Source: Streptomyces sp. YPW6 (lineage in GTDB: Bacteria; Actinomycetota; Actinomycetes; Streptomycetales; Streptomycetaceae). Taken from it: DNA of 64,000 nucleotides. Every line of letters begins with the position of its first letter. Position 1 is the stretch's first letter. The position numbers and the translations under genes were made by a program. Below the pieces are notes generated by a model, which saw nothing but the letters and a program-made list of their open reading frames with translations, had not been told where the DNA came from and ran no database searches. The stretch is taken from positions 3,383,001-3,447,000 of the forward strand of contig NZ_CP076457.1 of assembly GCF_018866325.1 (NCBI RefSeq), read 5' to 3'. Shown here piece after piece: positions 24,633-34,239 of this stretch.

Positions 24633-26000
24633 GTGAATTCCGCCGAGAATCCTCCCGCGCAGGTGGACGTCATTGTCATCGGCGCCGGTCCGGCCGGAAC
24701 CACGGCGGCCGCCAAGCTCGCACAGTCGGGACGGTCGGTTCTCGTCCTGGAGCGCCGGTCTCTTCCTCGATTTCATATCGGCGAGTCGTTGCTGCCGCCG
24801 ATCACGGCCATTCTCGAAGAACTCGGCGCGTACGACCGCGTCCTGGAGCAGGGGTACGTCCTCAAGCACGGGGCGGAGTTCAGCGGAGGCCGCAAGGGGC
24901 GCTTCGGCCGCATCCCCTTCGCCGGGCAGGGGCCCGGCCGCCACCACGTCACCTTCCAGGTCGAACGGGCGCACTTCGACAAGACGATGGCCGACGTGGC
25001 GCAGGAGTCCGGCGCCACCGTGCTCCAGGAGGCGACCGTGCACGAACTCCTGCGCGACGGCGACCGGGTCGTGGGCGTCCGCTACGAGCACGGCGGCCGG
25101 ACCCACACCGCCCACGCGTCGTACGTCATCGACGCCGGCGGGCGGGCCAGCAAGGTGGCCCACACCTTCGGCCTGCGCCGGAGCATCGACAGCCTGCGCA
25201 TGGTGGCGGCCTACCAGCACTTCAAGGGGCTGGACGAGAAGTACAACCCGGGAGTCGAGGGCGACCTGCAGATCGGCGGCCACGCCGAGGGCTGGGTGTG
25301 GGCCATCCCGATCTGGCCGGACACGGTCAGCGTCGGCGCGGTGATGCCGCGCGAGCTGCTGCACGGAGTGGCGGACCGCGAGGCCGTGTTCCGCGATCAC
25401 GTGTCCCGCATATCGCGGATCACCGAGCGGCTCACGGGCACGGAGCCCGTCGGCGAGCTCAAGGTGGAGACCGACTACTGCTACTACTCCGACACCATCA
25501 CCGGAGACGGGTGGTTCATGGCCGGCGACTCCGCCTGCTTCTTCGACCCCATCTTCTCCGGCGGCGTCTTCCTCGCCATGGCCACCGGACTGCGGGCCGC
25601 CCAGTCCGTCGACACCATCCTGGGCGAGCCGGAGCGCACCGCGAACGTGCAGCTCGCGTACTCCGACTTCTACAAGACGGGCTACGACGTCTACGGCCGC
25701 CTCATCCACGCCTACTACGAGGCCGGGTACAGCCTGCGGGGGTTCCTCCAGTCCGCGGGGCTCGACATCTCCGGCGACCAGCTCGGCACCAACAAGTGGG
25801 TCGCGCGGCTCGTCAGCGGTGACTTCTGGAACCCGCGCAACATCCTGCTGCGCCACCTCCGGGACCAGCCGCGGTGGAACACCTTCGCCCCGTTCGAGCC
25901 CCACTGGGGCTGCCCCTTCTACGAGGACCTGAACGTCGCGGAGGACGAGGCCGAGCAGGCCGCCACGGAACCGGGCGCAAGATCCGTCACCGTCGCCTGA
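24633..26000 (+). CDS. flavin-dependent halogenase
   Basis: A 455-residue FAD enzyme expected to chlorinate an aromatic ring using reduced flavin, oxygen and chloride. The dinucleotide site is GAGPAG (17-22). The halogenase signature WxWxIP is present as WVWAIP (221-226), the FxPxSxG-like stretch FFDPIFSGG lies near 300, and K78 in GYVLKHGAEF is a candidate for the catalytic lysine. The length and the C-terminal helix bundle (FAPFEPHWGCPFYEDLN) resemble halogenases of phenolic or carrier-bound polyketide substrates. A flavin reductase gene is not seen nearby. The start GTG at 24633 has AAGGAG upstream. A strong hairpin follows the gene. Confidence 0.9.
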   Translation: MNSAENPPAQVDVIVIGAGPAGTTAAAKLAQSGRSVLVLERRSLPRFHIGESLLPPITAILEELGAYDRVLEQGYVLKHGAEFSGGRKGRFGRIPFAGQGPGRHHVTFQVERAHFDKTMADVAQESGATVLQEATVHELLRDGDRVVGVRYEHGGRTHTAHASYVIDAGGRASKVAHTFGLRRSIDSLRMVAAYQHFKGLDEKYNPGVEGDLQIGGHAEGWVWAIPIWPDTVSVGAVMPRELLHGVADREAVFRDHVSRISRITERLTGTEPVGELKVETDYCYYSDTITGDGWFMAGDSACFFDPIFSGGVFLAMATGLRAAQSVDTILGEPERTANVQLAYSDFYKTGYDVYGRLIHAYYEAGYSLRGFLQSAGLDISGDQLGTNKWVARLVSGDFWNPRNILLRHLRDQPRWNTFAPFEPHWGCPFYEDLNVAEDEAEQAATEPGARSVTVA

Positions 26001-26020
26001 CGCGTCACGGCTCCCGGGCC

Positions 26021-26063
26021 CGAGCCCCGGTGAACGGCGTTGTGTGCCGTTGACCGGGGCTCG
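26021..26063 (+). terminator. terminator after the halogenase gene
   Basis: CGAGCCCCGGT (26021-26031) pairs with ACCGGGGCTCG (26053-26063), and AACGGC/GCCGTT extends the stem after one mismatch, leaving a seven-base loop. It is followed by GCTTTCG. The stem should separate the SARP-halogenase transcript from the hydroxylase gene. Confidence 0.75.
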
Positions 26064-26112
26064 GCTTTCGTCCGCCCCCTGCCCCCTCTTCCGCTCACAG
26101 GAGAGCAACCCC

Positions 26113-28029
26113 ATGAGACCTCAGACCTTCGCCGTGGCCGGCGGCGGACCCGCCGGCCTCTTCCTCGCCCGGCTCCTCAAGCTGCGCGCGCCCGGAGCCT
26201 CGGTCACCGTCCACGAACGCAACGCCCCCGACGCGACGTTCGGCTTCGGCGTCGTCTTCTCCGACCGGACGATGGCCGCCTTCGAGAGGGCGGACCCGGA
26301 GACCTGCCGCCGTCTGCGCGAGGCGAGCGTCCACTGGACCGACATGGAGTTGCGGCACCAGGCGCGGCGCATCCGCTACGGCGGGTACGGATTCACGGCG
26401 ATCTCCCGCAGAACGCTCCTGCGCATCCTCCAGGAACAGGCCGCCGAGGTCGGTGCGGAGCTGCGCTTCCACCACGAGGTACCGCACGCGGGCCGACTCG
26501 GTGACGCCGACGTGGTCGCGGTGGCGGACGGGGCCAACTCGGCGACCCGGGCGATCTACGCGGACGGCTTCGGCACGACCGTGGACGCCTCCGGTCCCCA
26601 GTACATCTGGTTCGGCACCCCGGCGCGCTTCGACCGGGTGACCTTCCCGTTCGTGGAGACGAGGTTCGGCCCGTTCGCCGCACACGCCTATCCCTACGAG
26701 ACGGGGACGAGCACCTTCATCGTCGAGACGGACACGGCCACGTGGCGTGCGGCCGGCATGGACGTCTCCACGGGCGAGGCGCAGGCTCCGGGCGTGAGCG
26801 ACACGCACTCCAAGGAGCTGCTCGAAGGGATCTTCAAGGAGCATCTCGACGGCCACCCCCTGTTGGTGAACAACAGCAAGTGGGCCAGGTTCCAGGTGGT
26901 GCGCAACCGAACCTGGTCGCACCGGAACATGGTGCTGCTCGGGGACGCCGCGCACACGGCCCACTTCTCGGTCGGCTCCGGCACCAAGATGGCCATGGAG
27001 GACGCGATCGCGCTGGCCGGGGCCCTGGACACCGAAGAGACGGCGGACGACGCGTTTCGCGCGTACGAGGCCGAGCGGCGCCCGGAGGTCCTGCGCACCC
27101 AGGACTGGGCGGCGCCCAGCATGCGCTGGTGGGCCACCTTCGGGCAGCGCATGCACCGCGAGCCGGAGCAGTTCGGGTTCCATTTCCTCACCCGGACCGG
27201 GGCCATCTCCTACGCCGGACTCAAGCGCCGCCACGCGGCACGCGTCGACGAGGTCGAGTCCTGGTTCGCACGCCGGGCGGAGCCGGACGGCCCGGCCCGG
27301 CCGGCGGCCCGGTCGGCCGTCTCCCTGCCTCTCGCCCTGGGAGGCACCGTACTGGCGAACCGTGTCGCCACCACGGCCGCACCCGGCGGCCGGGAGGATC
27401 AGCGCAGGGACGCCGAATCGTCCGCACGGGCACACGGCGGCCTCGTCATCGTGGACTGGTCGGTCAGCGGACCGCGGCGTTCGAGCGACGGCGGCGACGG
27501 CCTGGCCGACTGGCGGACCACCGTCGACCGGATCCGGGGGCATGGTGCGGAGCCGATGGCCCGCCTGCGGACGGACGACGGGGAGGGAGCGGAGTTCGCG
27601 CGCGAGGCGGGAATGCGCCTGGTCGAACGGGTGCTGCCCGCGACCACCGTGGGTGCGACGGCGCCGGCGGACGCCCTCACCGGTGACACCACCGTCGTGG
27701 GCGTGGCCTGTCCGCCGGTGTCCGTCTGGACCGCCGAGGGGGAGAGCTTCCTCCGGCGGTGCTCCGGTCTCGCCTCCTCGGGCGTCGAGGGGCTCCATCT
27801 CATGCTGGACGAGAGCGATCCTGCGCCCGAGAGATGGGAACGGGCCCTGGAGTACGCGGACCGCGTGCGCGAGCGGTCGCGCCTGGCCGTTCTCCTCGAC
27901 GTCCCCGGCGGATGGGCCTGGTCGGCACCGGACTCGCACCGGGGGGAGAGCTGGGCGACCCGGTTGCACACGGCTCTGCTGTCCGGCCGGCTCGACATGG
28001 TGGTGGCCCGGCCGTTCGCCCGGCCCTGA
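26113..28029 (+). CDS. salicylyl-CoA / anthraniloyl-CoA-type aryl hydroxylase
   Basis: A 638-residue flavoprotein. The first 390 residues closely follow the monooxygenase half of salicylyl-CoA 5-hydroxylase and 2-aminobenzoyl-CoA monooxygenase/reductase: GGGPAG (10-15), FGFGVVFSDRTM, SFIVET-like strand TSTFIVETDT and GDAAHTAHFSVGSGTK for FAD binding. From about residue 395 the sequence LPLALGGTVLANRVATTA mirrors the start of an Old Yellow Enzyme domain. The remaining 240 residues are short and diverged compared with the usual 350-370, so the reductase half may be inactive. The family acts on aryl-CoA thioesters, which fits the ligase at 34240. The start ATG is at 26113. Confidence 0.82.
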   Translation: MRPQTFAVAGGGPAGLFLARLLKLRAPGASVTVHERNAPDATFGFGVVFSDRTMAAFERADPETCRRLREASVHWTDMELRHQARRIRYGGYGFTAISRRTLLRILQEQAAEVGAELRFHHEVPHAGRLGDADVVAVADGANSATRAIYADGFGTTVDASGPQYIWFGTPARFDRVTFPFVETRFGPFAAHAYPYETGTSTFIVETDTATWRAAGMDVSTGEAQAPGVSDTHSKELLEGIFKEHLDGHPLLVNNSKWARFQVVRNRTWSHRNMVLLGDAAHTAHFSVGSGTKMAMEDAIALAGALDTEETADDAFRAYEAERRPEVLRTQDWAAPSMRWWATFGQRMHREPEQFGFHFLTRTGAISYAGLKRRHAARVDEVESWFARRAEPDGPARPAARSAVSLPLALGGTVLANRVATTAAPGGREDQRRDAESSARAHGGLVIVDWSVSGPRRSSDGGDGLADWRTTVDRIRGHGAEPMARLRTDDGEGAEFAREAGMRLVERVLPATTVGATAPADALTGDTTVVGVACPPVSVWTAEGESFLRRCSGLASSGVEGLHLMLDESDPAPERWERALEYADRVRERSRLAVLLDVPGGWAWSAPDSHRGESWATRLHTALLSGRLDMVVARPFARP

Positions 28030-28042
28030 CGCGGGCTCGGCG

Positions 28043-28519
28043 CTACTCCGCTCCGGCTGGTGAGGGCCGGGGCTCGCGGGAGGCCTGCGCTGCCGAGAGG
28101 CGGCGCTCCAGGCAGTGCAGGACCTCCAGCGTCTGCCGGCGCTCGGCCTCGGTGAGACCGCCGACGGCCGCCTCTTCCAACTCGCCCCAGAGGCTCTCGA
28201 CCTCACGCCGGAGGCCGCGCCCCTTGTCGCTGAGCGAGACGATCACGATCCGCTGGTTGTCGGGCGGGCGGTGCCGCGTGACGAACCCCTGGGCCTCCAG
28301 GCGCTTGAGCATCTTCGTCACCGTGGGAGCCTCGATCCGCAGGGCGGTCACCAGGTCCGCCTGCGGCTGGTGGTCGCGGTTCCACAGGCGCATCAGGAGG
28401 AGTTCCTGGCCGGGGAAGAGCCCTACCTGACGCAGGAGGCCGCCGGCGAGGTTCCGGTGGGAGCGGGCGATGCTCGCCAGCAGATGGTTGAGCGAGGTGT
28501 CGTCACCTGCGGGATTCAT
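28043..28519 (-). CDS. MarR-family regulator
   Basis: A 158-residue winged-helix protein of MarR type: helices SLNHLLASIARSHRNLAGGL, the recognition region ALRIEAPTVTKMLKRLEAQG and the wing HRPPDNQRIVIVSLSDKG. These repressors usually sense phenolic compounds, which suits a cluster making an aromatic acid. It converges on the hydroxylase gene and is divergent from the polyketide synthase gene, with a 282-bp control region containing palindromes. ATG at 28519 follows GGGAG. Confidence 0.9.
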   Translation of the reverse strand: MNPAGDDTSLNHLLASIARSHRNLAGGLLRQVGLFPGQELLLMRLWNRDHQPQADLVTALRIEAPTVTKMLKRLEAQGFVTRHRPPDNQRIVIVSLSDKGRGLRREVESLWGELEEAAVGGLTEAERRQTLEVLHCLERRLSAAQASREPRPSPAGAE

Positions 28520-28610
28520 CCTGCGCGCTCCCTGCCTCCGACCTCGATGTTCCTACAGAGGTTACAAGTTCGCGTCCCGTCCTCTCCGGAGCTTCTTGCC
28601 GGAGCAATGG

Positions 28611-28631
28611 TTAGTTGGCTAATGTTTAGCC
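28611..28631. promoter_or_regulatory. MarR-type palindromic operator
   Basis: GGCTAA (28617-28622), TGT, TTAGCC (28626-28631) is a perfect interrupted palindrome, and the overlapping TTAGTTGGCTAA (28611-28622) is a second one. The sequence resembles the TTAGNNNNCTAA pattern of MarR sites and lies between the divergent marR and polyketide synthase genes, so it probably controls both. Confidence 0.65.
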
Positions 28632-28801
28632 GCACCAATCTTCAGGGGCGGCGCTTCCCGTCCGCCGTCGCTCCTCCATGTGCGACGCAAGCGGACGGCA
28701 TGTCGCGTTGTCCAGGATCTCCTCGTACGCCCAACGAGGGCCCTCTTTCCCCGAGCGGTCGAAAGAGCGGCCCGACGGCTGTGACGAGGGGGCATTCTCC
28801 A

Positions 28802-31800
28802 GTGGTCAGTCAGACTCCGGAAGCGAGCCGGCGAGAGACGGCGAACGAACCGATCGCGGTGATCGGGATGGGTTGCCGCTTCGCCGGCGGCATCGACTCA
28901 CCCGACCGGTTCTGGGACTTCCTGATGGACGGCAAGGACGCCATCGGTGAGATCCCGCCCGAGCGCTGGGAGTCGTACGCCTCCTCCAGCGCCGAGAACG
29001 CGGCGCTGCTGCGCCGCACGACGCGGTTCGGCGGATTCCTGTCGGACATCGAGGGCTTCGACGCGGAGTTCTTCGGAATCACCCCGCGCGAAGCGGAGCT
29101 GATGGACCCGCAGCAGCGGATCGTCCTCGAAGTCGCCTGGGAGGCGCTGGAACACGCCGGCGTCGCGCCGCGCGGTCTCGCGGGCAGCGACACCGGGGTC
29201 TTCATCGGCGTCGGCTCCGACGACTACGGGCGCCGGCTGCTCGAGGACCTGCCGCGCATCGAAGCGTGGACCGGCATCGGCGGCGCCTACTGCGCGGTCG
29301 CGAACCGGATCTCCTACACGCTCGACCTGCGCGGCTCCAGCGTCGCCGTGGACACCGCGTGCTCCTCCTCGCTGGTCGCCATCCACCAGGCGTGTCAGAG
29401 CCTGCGCCTCGGCGAAGTGCCGCTGGCCCTGGCCGGCGGCGTCATGATCATGGCTGGACCGGGCCTGTCGGTGGTCCTGGACACCGCGGGCGCCACCTCG
29501 CCGGACGGCCGCTCGAAGTCGTTCGACGCCTCCGCCGACGGGTACGGGCGCGGCGAGGGTGCGGGCGTCATCGTCCTCAAGCGGCTGAGCGACGCCCAGC
29601 GCGACGGGGACCGCGTCCTCGCCGTGATCCGGGGCAGCGGCATCCACCAGGACGGCAGGACCCCCGGCATCATGGCGCCCAGCCAGGAGGCACAGGAGCA
29701 CCTGCTGCGACGCACGTACGAGCAGGCGCGAATCGCCCCGGGCTCCGTCGACTACGTGGAAGCGCACGGCACCGGCACCCGCATGGGCGATCCCATCGAG
29801 GCGGGAGCCATGGCCGCCGTGTTCGGCGCGGAGCATCCGAAGGACCAGCCGTGCCTCATCGGCTCGGTGAAGCCCGGCATCGGCCACCTGGAGGCCGGCG
29901 CCGGTGTGGCGGGCGTCATCAAGGCGGTGCTCGCCCTGCGGCACGCCCAGATCCCGCCGACCGCCAACTTCGCCCGGCCCAACCCCCACATCCCCTGGGC
30001 CGAGTCCGGTCTGAGCGTGGTCGCCGAACCGACCGCCTGGCCCCGGACCGACCACCCCCGCCGGGCAGGTGTGTCCGGCTACGGATACGGCGGCACCATC
30101 AGCCACGTCATCCTCGAACAGGCCCCGGACGGTACGGAGCCGGACGCGGCGGACGCCCCCGGCGACGCGCGGACCGAGGCGAACGTCTTCCCGCTCTCCG
30201 CGGCCTCCGAGGACGGGGTCCGCGCGTACGCCGGGAAACTGGCGGACGCCCTGGAGAGCTCCCCCGCCCCCGGAACCGAAGCGCTCGGCCACACCCTCTC
30301 CCGGCGACGCTCCCACCTCGCGCAGCGCGCGGCGGTCGTCGCGGGCGACCGGAGGGAACTGATCGCGCGACTGCGGTCCCTCGCCTCGGACGAGTCCGCC
30401 GTGGGCATCGCCTCCGGGCGGGCCGCGCACGAGGAAGCCGCCGGGGCCGGGCTCGTCTGGGTGTTCTCCGGACACGGTGCCCAGTGGGCCGGAATGGGGC
30501 GTGAACTCCTCGACTCCGACCCGGAGTTCACAGCCGCCATCGACACCATCACCCCCGTCTTCATGGAGGAGATCGGCTTCTCCCCACGTCAGGTCATCCG
30601 TGACGGCGAGTTGGGCGACGTGTCCCGGATCCAGCCGATGATCTTCGCGATGCAGGTGGGCCTCGCCGCCGTGTGGCGCGCTCAGGGGGTCGCGCCCGAC
30701 GCGGTGATCGGCCACTCGGTGGGCGAGATCGCGGCCGCGGTGACCGCAGGCGTGCTCGGCCTCACGGACGGCGCCCGGCTGATCTGCCGGCGCTCCCTCC
30801 TGCTGCGCCGGGTCGCCGGTCTGGGCGGCATGGCGATGGTGAACCTCCCGTTCGAGGAGGCCGGCCGCCGGCTGACCGGGCGGAACAACGTCGTCGCGGC
30901 CATCTCGGCCTCGCCGTCCTCCACGGTGATCGCCGGTGATGCCGCCGCCGTCGAGTCGGTGAGCGCCCGGTGGAAGGACGAGGGGCTCGTCGTCCGCCGC
31001 GTGGATTCCGACGTGGCCTTCCACAGCAGCCACATGGACCCGCTGCTCACCGAACTGGCCGCAGCGGCCGCGGACCTGGATACCCGGCCGCCCACGATCC
31101 CCGTGTACACGACCGCCCTCGACGACCCCCGGTCCGATCGCCCACGGGACGGCTCCTACTGGGCGGCCAACCTGCGCAACCCGGTCCGCTTCGCCGAGTC
31201 CGTCACCGCCGCCGTCGAGGACGGCTACCGGCGCTTCGTCGAGGTGTCCGCACACCCGGTCGTCGCCCACTCGATCGACGAGACCCTCGACAGCCTCCGC
31301 GTCACCGGCGCCCTGGTCGCCCACACCCTGCGCCGCGACAAGCCCGAGCGCGAGACACTGCTGACCAACCTGGGTGCCCTGCACTGCCACGGTGGTGATG
31401 TCGACTGGGCCTCGGTGTGGCCGAGGGCCGTCCTCGCCGAGCTTCCGCCGCCCGCCTGGCAGCACCGCCCGTACTGGGCCGAGTCCGGCCCGAGGCTGAC
31501 GGGCGGTGGCGGCCACGACGTGGACAGCCACACCCTGCTCGGCTCGCGGACGGTGGTGACCGGCACGACCCCCCTCCAGGTGTGGCAGACCTATCTCGAC
31601 GGGACCTGCCGCCCCTACCCGGGCGACCACCCCGTCCAGGGCGTCGAGATCATCCCGGCCACCGTCCTGTTGAACACGTTCTTCACCGCGGCGACCGGCT
31701 CGGGACGGCGCCCCGCGCTCAGTGACGTGACACTGCGCCAGCCCGTCTCCGTCACCTCCGCACGACAGGTGCAGATCACCCTGCAGGACGGCACGGTGCG

Positions 31801-34156
31801 CCTGGCGTCACGCCTCGTCGACCAGGGCGGCACAGACGAGGACAGCCAGGTGTGGCTGACTCACACGACGGCCTCGGTCGCCCACGGGGTGACCGTCGCG
31901 GACGACCGGACGCTCCCGCTCGACGACGTGCGCGGGCGATGCCACGAGACACTCCCGCCGGACTTCCCCGTCGAACGGCTGGCCTCGATCGGCGTGGCCG
32001 CGATGGGCTTCCCCTGGGCCGTCGAGGAGCTGCTGCGCGGCCCCGGCGAGCTGCTGGCGCGTGTCCGGGCGGCCGAGGACGACGACACTCCCCCGACGTC
32101 CTGGGCGTCCGTCCTCGACGCCGCGCTCTCGATCGCCTCGGTCGCCTTCGACGGGCCCCCGACCCTGCGCATGCCCGCCCACATCAGAGAGGTCGCGCTG
32201 TGCGGGGACTGCCCCGCCCGAGTCCTGATCAGCGTGCGCGTCGCCGAGGGAGCCGCCGCCGCGGACACCGTGCACGTCGACATCGCGGACGAGGCGGGCC
32301 ACGTCGTCGCCACCCTGCACGGGCTGCGGTACGGAGTGCTGGACGGGGACCCCGGAGCGACGGCCAGTCCGCGGCGCCTGGTCCACGAGTTGGTGTGGCG
32401 GCCTCTGGAAATCACGCCGGCCGCCCCCGCCTCACGCCCGGAGCTGGTCGTGCTGGTCGGCGACGACACGGCACTGACGGACCGCCTCGCCGACCTGCTC
32501 GCCACCGCCGGGACGCCGTGCGTGAGACTGACGACGCCCCAGGAGCTGGACTCGGTCCGCGATCGGCTCGGCGCCGCCACCGTGCTGGTCGCGCCCGCCG
32601 CCACCACCTCCGAGGAGAACGTGGGCGACGCCGCCTTCCGGGCGAGCTGGCTGCTGGCCGAAACCGCCCAGTGGATCGCGGGCGCGCCGCTCGCGGCCCG
32701 CCCGAAGCTGTGGTGCCTCACGCGGGGCGTACACGAGAGCGCGAGCGCCGGTGGCCTGGGCCACGGCAGCCTCTGGGGACTCGGCCGCGTGGTGGGCGGC
32801 GAGCACCCGGACTTCTGGGGAGGTCTCGTCGACCTCCCGGCGAACGGACAGGCTCCGGCGGCCGACACTCTGCTGACCGTGCTCGGCTCGGTCTCCGGCG
32901 AGGACGTCGTCGTCGTACGTGACGGGGACTGGACCGTCGGCCGACTGGCGCGGATGGAGAAGGAGGCGACCCGGGCGGGGACGGAGTTCCGGCCGGACGG
33001 CACCTACCTCGTCACCGGCGGCCTGGGCGCGCTCGGCCTGGAGATCGCCCACTGGATGGCCGGCCGCGGCGCCCGTCGTCTGGTGCTGGCCGGACGCTCG
33101 GGGCTCCCTCCCCGAGAGACCTGGGATGCGGTCGAGGACCCGGCCGTCCAGCGGCAGATCGCGGCCGTACGGTCCCTCGAAGCGCTCGGCGTCACGGTGC
33201 GGACCCTCGCGCTCGACGTGGCCGACCGGGACCAGGCGGCCAAGCTGCTGGCCCCCTCCGAACTGCAGCTCCCTCCGATCCGGGGCGTGGTGCACGCGGC
33301 GGGCGTCCTCGACAACCGCACACTCGCGGACCTGACCGAGGACTCGCTGCGCACCGTGCTGCGGCCGAAGGTGGATGGGGCCCTGACCCTGCACGAGATC
33401 TTCCCGCCAGGCAGCGTCGACTTCTTCACGCTGTTCTCGTCCTGCGGCCTGCTGCTGGGACTGCCCGGCCAGGCCAGCTACGCGGCGGGCAACGCCTTCC
33501 TCGACGCCCTGGCCGCGCATCGGCGGGCGGCCGGCGACGGCGCCGCGGTCAGCTTCGGCTGGACCTCCTGGCGGGGGCTGGGCATGTCCACCTCATCCGA
33601 GGTCATCGACGCCGAGCTGGAGGCGCGTGGCACGGCCGACATCACCGTGGCCGAGGCCTTCCGCTGCTGGGAGCTGGCCGACCGGCATGACAACGGCTAC
33701 TTCGCCGTGCTGCGGACCCTGCCGCCCGAGCCGGGTGCCGTGCGTCCCCGGCTGCTGGGTGAGCTGACCTACGAGGACGCCGAGGCGCCGGAGGCGTCGG
33801 AGGGCGCGGAGTGGGAGTCGCTGTCCCCGGACGAACTGCGCGGCTGCCTCGTCGACGCCGTGCGGGACAGGGTCGCCGACGTCATGAAGATGAACGCCGC
33901 GGACCTCAACGTCCGGGCCGCGCTGACCGAGCTGGGCCTCGACTCGGTGATGACCGTGGTCGTCCGGCGCCGTCTGGAGAAGCAGTTCCGGCTCGCGCTC
34001 CCGGCCACGCTGCTGTGGGAGCGCCCCTCGGTGGAGGCCGTGGCCGACTTCCTCTTCGGCGCGCTCACGGCGAGTACCGAAGAGGCCGCGACGGACCAGG
34101 ACGGCTCCGTCGCCGTGCCCGAGCAGCCCGCCCGTTCCGGGCTGCTCGTCGGCTGA
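28802..34156 (+). CDS. iterative type I polyketide synthase (6-MSA/naphthoate type)
   Basis: A single-module synthase of about 1784 residues, the usual size for bacterial 6-methylsalicylate and naphthoate synthases (ChlB1, NcsB). Domains in order: KS with Cys187 in DTACSSSL plus EAHGTGT; AT with Ser639 in GHSVGE and VAFHSSH, a malonyl-type motif; DH-like with His943 in HPVQGVEIIP; KR with GGLGALGL near 1406 and the SSCGLLLGLPGQASYAAGN catalytic stretch; ACP with Ser1715 in LGLDSVM. There is no thioesterase, so release may depend on the DH-like domain or a partner. GTG at 28802 follows GAGGGGG; the frame is open further upstream but that part is promoter-like. It should make a reduced aromatic acid from malonyl-CoA. 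Confidence 0.92.
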   Translation: MVSQTPEASRRETANEPIAVIGMGCRFAGGIDSPDRFWDFLMDGKDAIGEIPPERWESYASSSAENAALLRRTTRFGGFLSDIEGFDAEFFGITPREAELMDPQQRIVLEVAWEALEHAGVAPRGLAGSDTGVFIGVGSDDYGRRLLEDLPRIEAWTGIGGAYCAVANRISYTLDLRGSSVAVDTACSSSLVAIHQACQSLRLGEVPLALAGGVMIMAGPGLSVVLDTAGATSPDGRSKSFDASADGYGRGEGAGVIVLKRLSDAQRDGDRVLAVIRGSGIHQDGRTPGIMAPSQEAQEHLLRRTYEQARIAPGSVDYVEAHGTGTRMGDPIEAGAMAAVFGAEHPKDQPCLIGSVKPGIGHLEAGAGVAGVIKAVLALRHAQIPPTANFARPNPHIPWAESGLSVVAEPTAWPRTDHPRRAGVSGYGYGGTISHVILEQAPDGTEPDAADAPGDARTEANVFPLSAASEDGVRAYAGKLADALESSPAPGTEALGHTLSRRRSHLAQRAAVVAGDRRELIARLRSLASDESAVGIASGRAAHEEAAGAGLVWVFSGHGAQWAGMGRELLDSDPEFTAAIDTITPVFMEEIGFSPRQVIRDGELGDVSRIQPMIFAMQVGLAAVWRAQGVAPDAVIGHSVGEIAAAVTAGVLGLTDGARLICRRSLLLRRVAGLGGMAMVNLPFEEAGRRLTGRNNVVAAISASPSSTVIAGDAAAVESVSARWKDEGLVVRRVDSDVAFHSSHMDPLLTELAAAAADLDTRPPTIPVYTTALDDPRSDRPRDGSYWAANLRNPVRFAESVTAAVEDGYRRFVEVSAHPVVAHSIDETLDSLRVTGALVAHTLRRDKPERETLLTNLGALHCHGGDVDWASVWPRAVLAELPPPAWQHRPYWAESGPRLTGGGGHDVDSHTLLGSRTVVTGTTPLQVWQTYLDGTCRPYPGDHPVQGVEIIPATVLLNTFFTAATGSGRRPALSDVTLRQPVSVTSARQVQITLQDGTVRLASRLVDQGGTDEDSQVWLTHTTASVAHGVTVADDRTLPLDDVRGRCHETLPPDFPVERLASIGVAAMGFPWAVEELLRGPGELLARVRAAEDDDTPPTSWASVLDAALSIASVAFDGPPTLRMPAHIREVALCGDCPARVLISVRVAEGAAAADTVHVDIADEAGHVVATLHGLRYGVLDGDPGATASPRRLVHELVWRPLEITPAAPASRPELVVLVGDDTALTDRLADLLATAGTPCVRLTTPQELDSVRDRLGAATVLVAPAATTSEENVGDAAFRASWLLAETAQWIAGAPLAARPKLWCLTRGVHESASAGGLGHGSLWGLGRVVGGEHPDFWGGLVDLPANGQAPAADTLLTVLGSVSGEDVVVVRDGDWTVGRLARMEKEATRAGTEFRPDGTYLVTGGLGALGLEIAHWMAGRGARRLVLAGRSGLPPRETWDAVEDPAVQRQIAAVRSLEALGVTVRTLALDVADRDQAAKLLAPSELQLPPIRGVVHAAGVLDNRTLADLTEDSLRTVLRPKVDGALTLHEIFPPGSVDFFTLFSSCGLLLGLPGQASYAAGNAFLDALAAHRRAAGDGAAVSFGWTSWRGLGMSTSSEVIDAELEARGTADITVAEAFRCWELADRHDNGYFAVLRTLPPEPGAVRPRLLGELTYEDAEAPEASEGAEWESLSPDELRGCLVDAVRDRVADVMKMNAADLNVRAALTELGLDSVMTVVVRRRLEKQFRLALPATLLWERPSVEAVADFLFGALTASTEEAATDQDGSVAVPEQPARSGLLVG

Positions 34157-34159
34157 CCC

Positions 34160-34187
34160 GGCGGAGGGCCGGCGCCGGCCCTCCGCC
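34160..34187. terminator. 28-bp perfect palindrome after the PKS gene
   Basis: GGCGGAGGGCCGGC (34160-34173) is followed without gap by its exact reverse complement to 34187. It starts 3 bases after the synthase stop and ends 52 bases before the ligase start. It may end or reduce transcription between the two genes, or be a cruciform-prone repeat. Confidence 0.65.
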
Positions 34188-34239
34188 GGCGCCGGCCGGG
34201 TGAACGGTCGTACAGCATCGACAGAGGCAGGAGAGACCC

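Noticed and set aside
26095..28206. 703-codon leftward frame opposite the hydroxylase
   Set aside because: Shadow of the FAD enzyme; it also crosses the MarR gene.
28115..28801. N-terminal extension of the PKS by 229 codons
   Set aside because: This part overlaps the marR gene and the operator region and has no PKS homology. GTG at 28802 has a ribosome site and directly precedes the KS domain.
28898..31630. 910-codon leftward frame inside the PKS gene
   Set aside because: Antisense shadow with no recognised domain.
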